Origin: Aliihoeflea sp. 40Bstr573
Lineage (GTDB): Bacteria; Pseudomonadota; Alphaproteobacteria; Rhizobiales; Rhizobiaceae
DNA: 64,000 bases
Assembly: GCF_024105655.1 (NCBI RefSeq)
Contig: NZ_JAAAMH010000005.1
Coordinates: forward strand, 124,001 to 188,000
Direction of reading: 5' to 3'
The first letter of the stretch is position 1, and every line of letters starts with the position of its first letter. Both the position numbers and the translations under genes were made by a program. Under the pieces are notes generated by a model. The model had not been told where the DNA came from, did no database searches, and saw only the letters and a list, made by a program, of their open reading frames with translations. Below are positions 63,282-64,000 of the stretch, in pieces.

Positions 63282-64000
63282 ATGAACGACTTGTTCTCGA
63301 CCAAGCCCGACGTCCCGCAGGAAAGCGAAGCGCGACTGGATCGCATCCGCGCCGGGCTTAGCCGGCGCCACGCACGCGAAAAGCGCTTCCGCCTCTACGG
63401 CGTCCTCGCGATCGCCGCCGCACTCGCTTTCGTCGCGATCCTGTTCACGATGATCCTGTCGAAAGGGTTGCCGGCCTTCCAGCAGGCGACGCTGTCGCTG
63501 CCGGTCACCTTCAGCGAGGAACTGATCGATGTCGACCCTCAGCCGGTGCGCGAGGCCGGACAGTCGGCGGCCGATTTCCAGGCCGCGTCGCTGCGCTGGC
63601 AGCGCGATGTGACACTCATCAATTGGAACCGTGTGCTCGAAAACGCCGTGCGCCAGATCGCGCCCGATGTCGAGATCGAGACACGCGACCTGCAGTCGAT
63701 CATCGACAATGGCGAGCGCTTCAAGCTGCGCGACGCCTTCGTCGCCGACCCCTCGATCCTCGGCAGGACGATCCAGATGGACGTTCTCGCCTCGGCCAAT
63801 GTCGACAACTGGCTTAAGGGCAATATCGATCGCGACCTGCCCGACGCGCAGCAGCAGCTTTCGGCCGATGCGCGGGCTCTGGCGGACCGTCTCTACGAGG
63901 AGGGCCATATACGCATGGCCTTCGCGTGGCACATCTTCACGAATGTGGACTCCCGTTCCGCTCCGGCGAGCGCTGGTCTTGCCGGTGCCTTCATGGGCTC
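63282..64000 (+). CDS. pstA: Phosphate ABC transporter permease PstA, 5' part
   Basis: The frame starts with ATG 2 nt after the pstC stop and stays open to the window edge, 239 codons. The first part (MNDLFSTKPDVPQESEARLDRIRAGLSRRHAREKRFRLYGVLAIAAALAFVAILFTMILSKGL) and the long periplasmic stretch after it (DUF3333-like) mark alphaproteobacterial PstA. The permease core (BPD_transp_1) lies beyond the window. With PstC it forms the membrane channel for phosphate. Confidence 0.9.
   Translation, partial: MNDLFSTKPDVPQESEARLDRIRAGLSRRHAREKRFRLYGVLAIAAALAFVAILFTMILSKGLPAFQQATLSLPVTFSEELIDVDPQPVREAGQSAADFQAASLRWQRDVTLINWNRVLENAVRQIAPDVEIETRDLQSIIDNGERFKLRDAFVADPSILGRTIQMDVLASANVDNWLKGNIDRDLPDAQQQLSADARALADRLYEEGHIRMAFAWHIFTNVDSRSAPASAGLAGAFMG

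Overview
The window looks like the chromosome of an alphaproteobacterium of the order Hyphomicrobiales (Rhizobiales), probably close to the Phyllobacteriaceae or Aurantimonadaceae. The core gene order rplU-rpmA ... obgE-proB-proA-nadD-rsfS-rlmH-envC-like-ctpA-rppH-glmM, serC-serA, purA, rpoH and pstS-C-A, the Ti-type traC/traD/traA genes, the serC leader RNA, and EcfG-like and CtrA-like promoter motifs all point there. The genus cannot be fixed from sequence reading alone.

The window has two halves that meet at a tRNA-Ser gene (31675-31764, minus strand). Everything to the left (1-31.7 kb) looks accessory. From left to right it holds: (i) a sulfide/sulfane-sulfur detoxification operon under a BigR-type ArsR regulator (SulP, two YeeE-type proteins, BigR, persulfide dioxygenase, DUF442), with a rhodanese-TVP38 pair beside it; (ii) a locus of secreted von Willebrand A proteins, one with a fourfold C-terminal repeat; (iii) small regulators, a Gly-rich secreted protein, a single-domain response regulator, and a GAF-EAL protein, with EcfG-type (general stress) promoter candidates; (iv) a mobilization module traD-traC-oriT-traA; (v) an 8.4 kb metabolic cargo (phosphodiesterase, CUT1-type ABC importer, RpiR regulator, HAD phosphatase, MetE-like enzyme); (vi) alpA, a DUF1778/GNAT toxin-antitoxin pair, and a large serine recombinase whose reading frame runs into the tRNA-Ser gene. 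The cargo lies between the intact 3' end of traA and a decayed second copy of that 3' end. This suggests an integrative mobilizable element, inserted at tRNA-Ser, that took up cargo at the end of traA.

The right half (31.7-64 kb) is conserved chromosome: ribosomal proteins, the Obg GTPase, proline synthesis, NAD synthesis, ribosome silencing and rRNA methylation, peptidoglycan hydrolase control and C-terminal protease, RNA pyrophosphohydrolase, phosphoglucosamine mutase, two tandem outer-membrane beta-barrel genes each preceded by a TTAAC-N6-TTAAC (CtrA-type) site, serine synthesis behind a serC-motif leader, a YqaE/DUF4112 pair with an EcfG-like promoter, purA, rpoH, an RluD-type pseudouridine synthase, tRNA-Glu, and the start of a pst phosphate-uptake operon with a PHO box. 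One gene here, a MarR-GNAT fusion at 33.5-34.5 kb, carries a frameshift.

The least ordinary parts are the cargo between the traA 3' repeats, the recombinase/tRNA-Ser junction, the VWA locus with its YxxDLIDITARN repeats, the split DUF442/persulfide-dioxygenase version of the BigR operon, and the mosaic base composition of the second omp gene.
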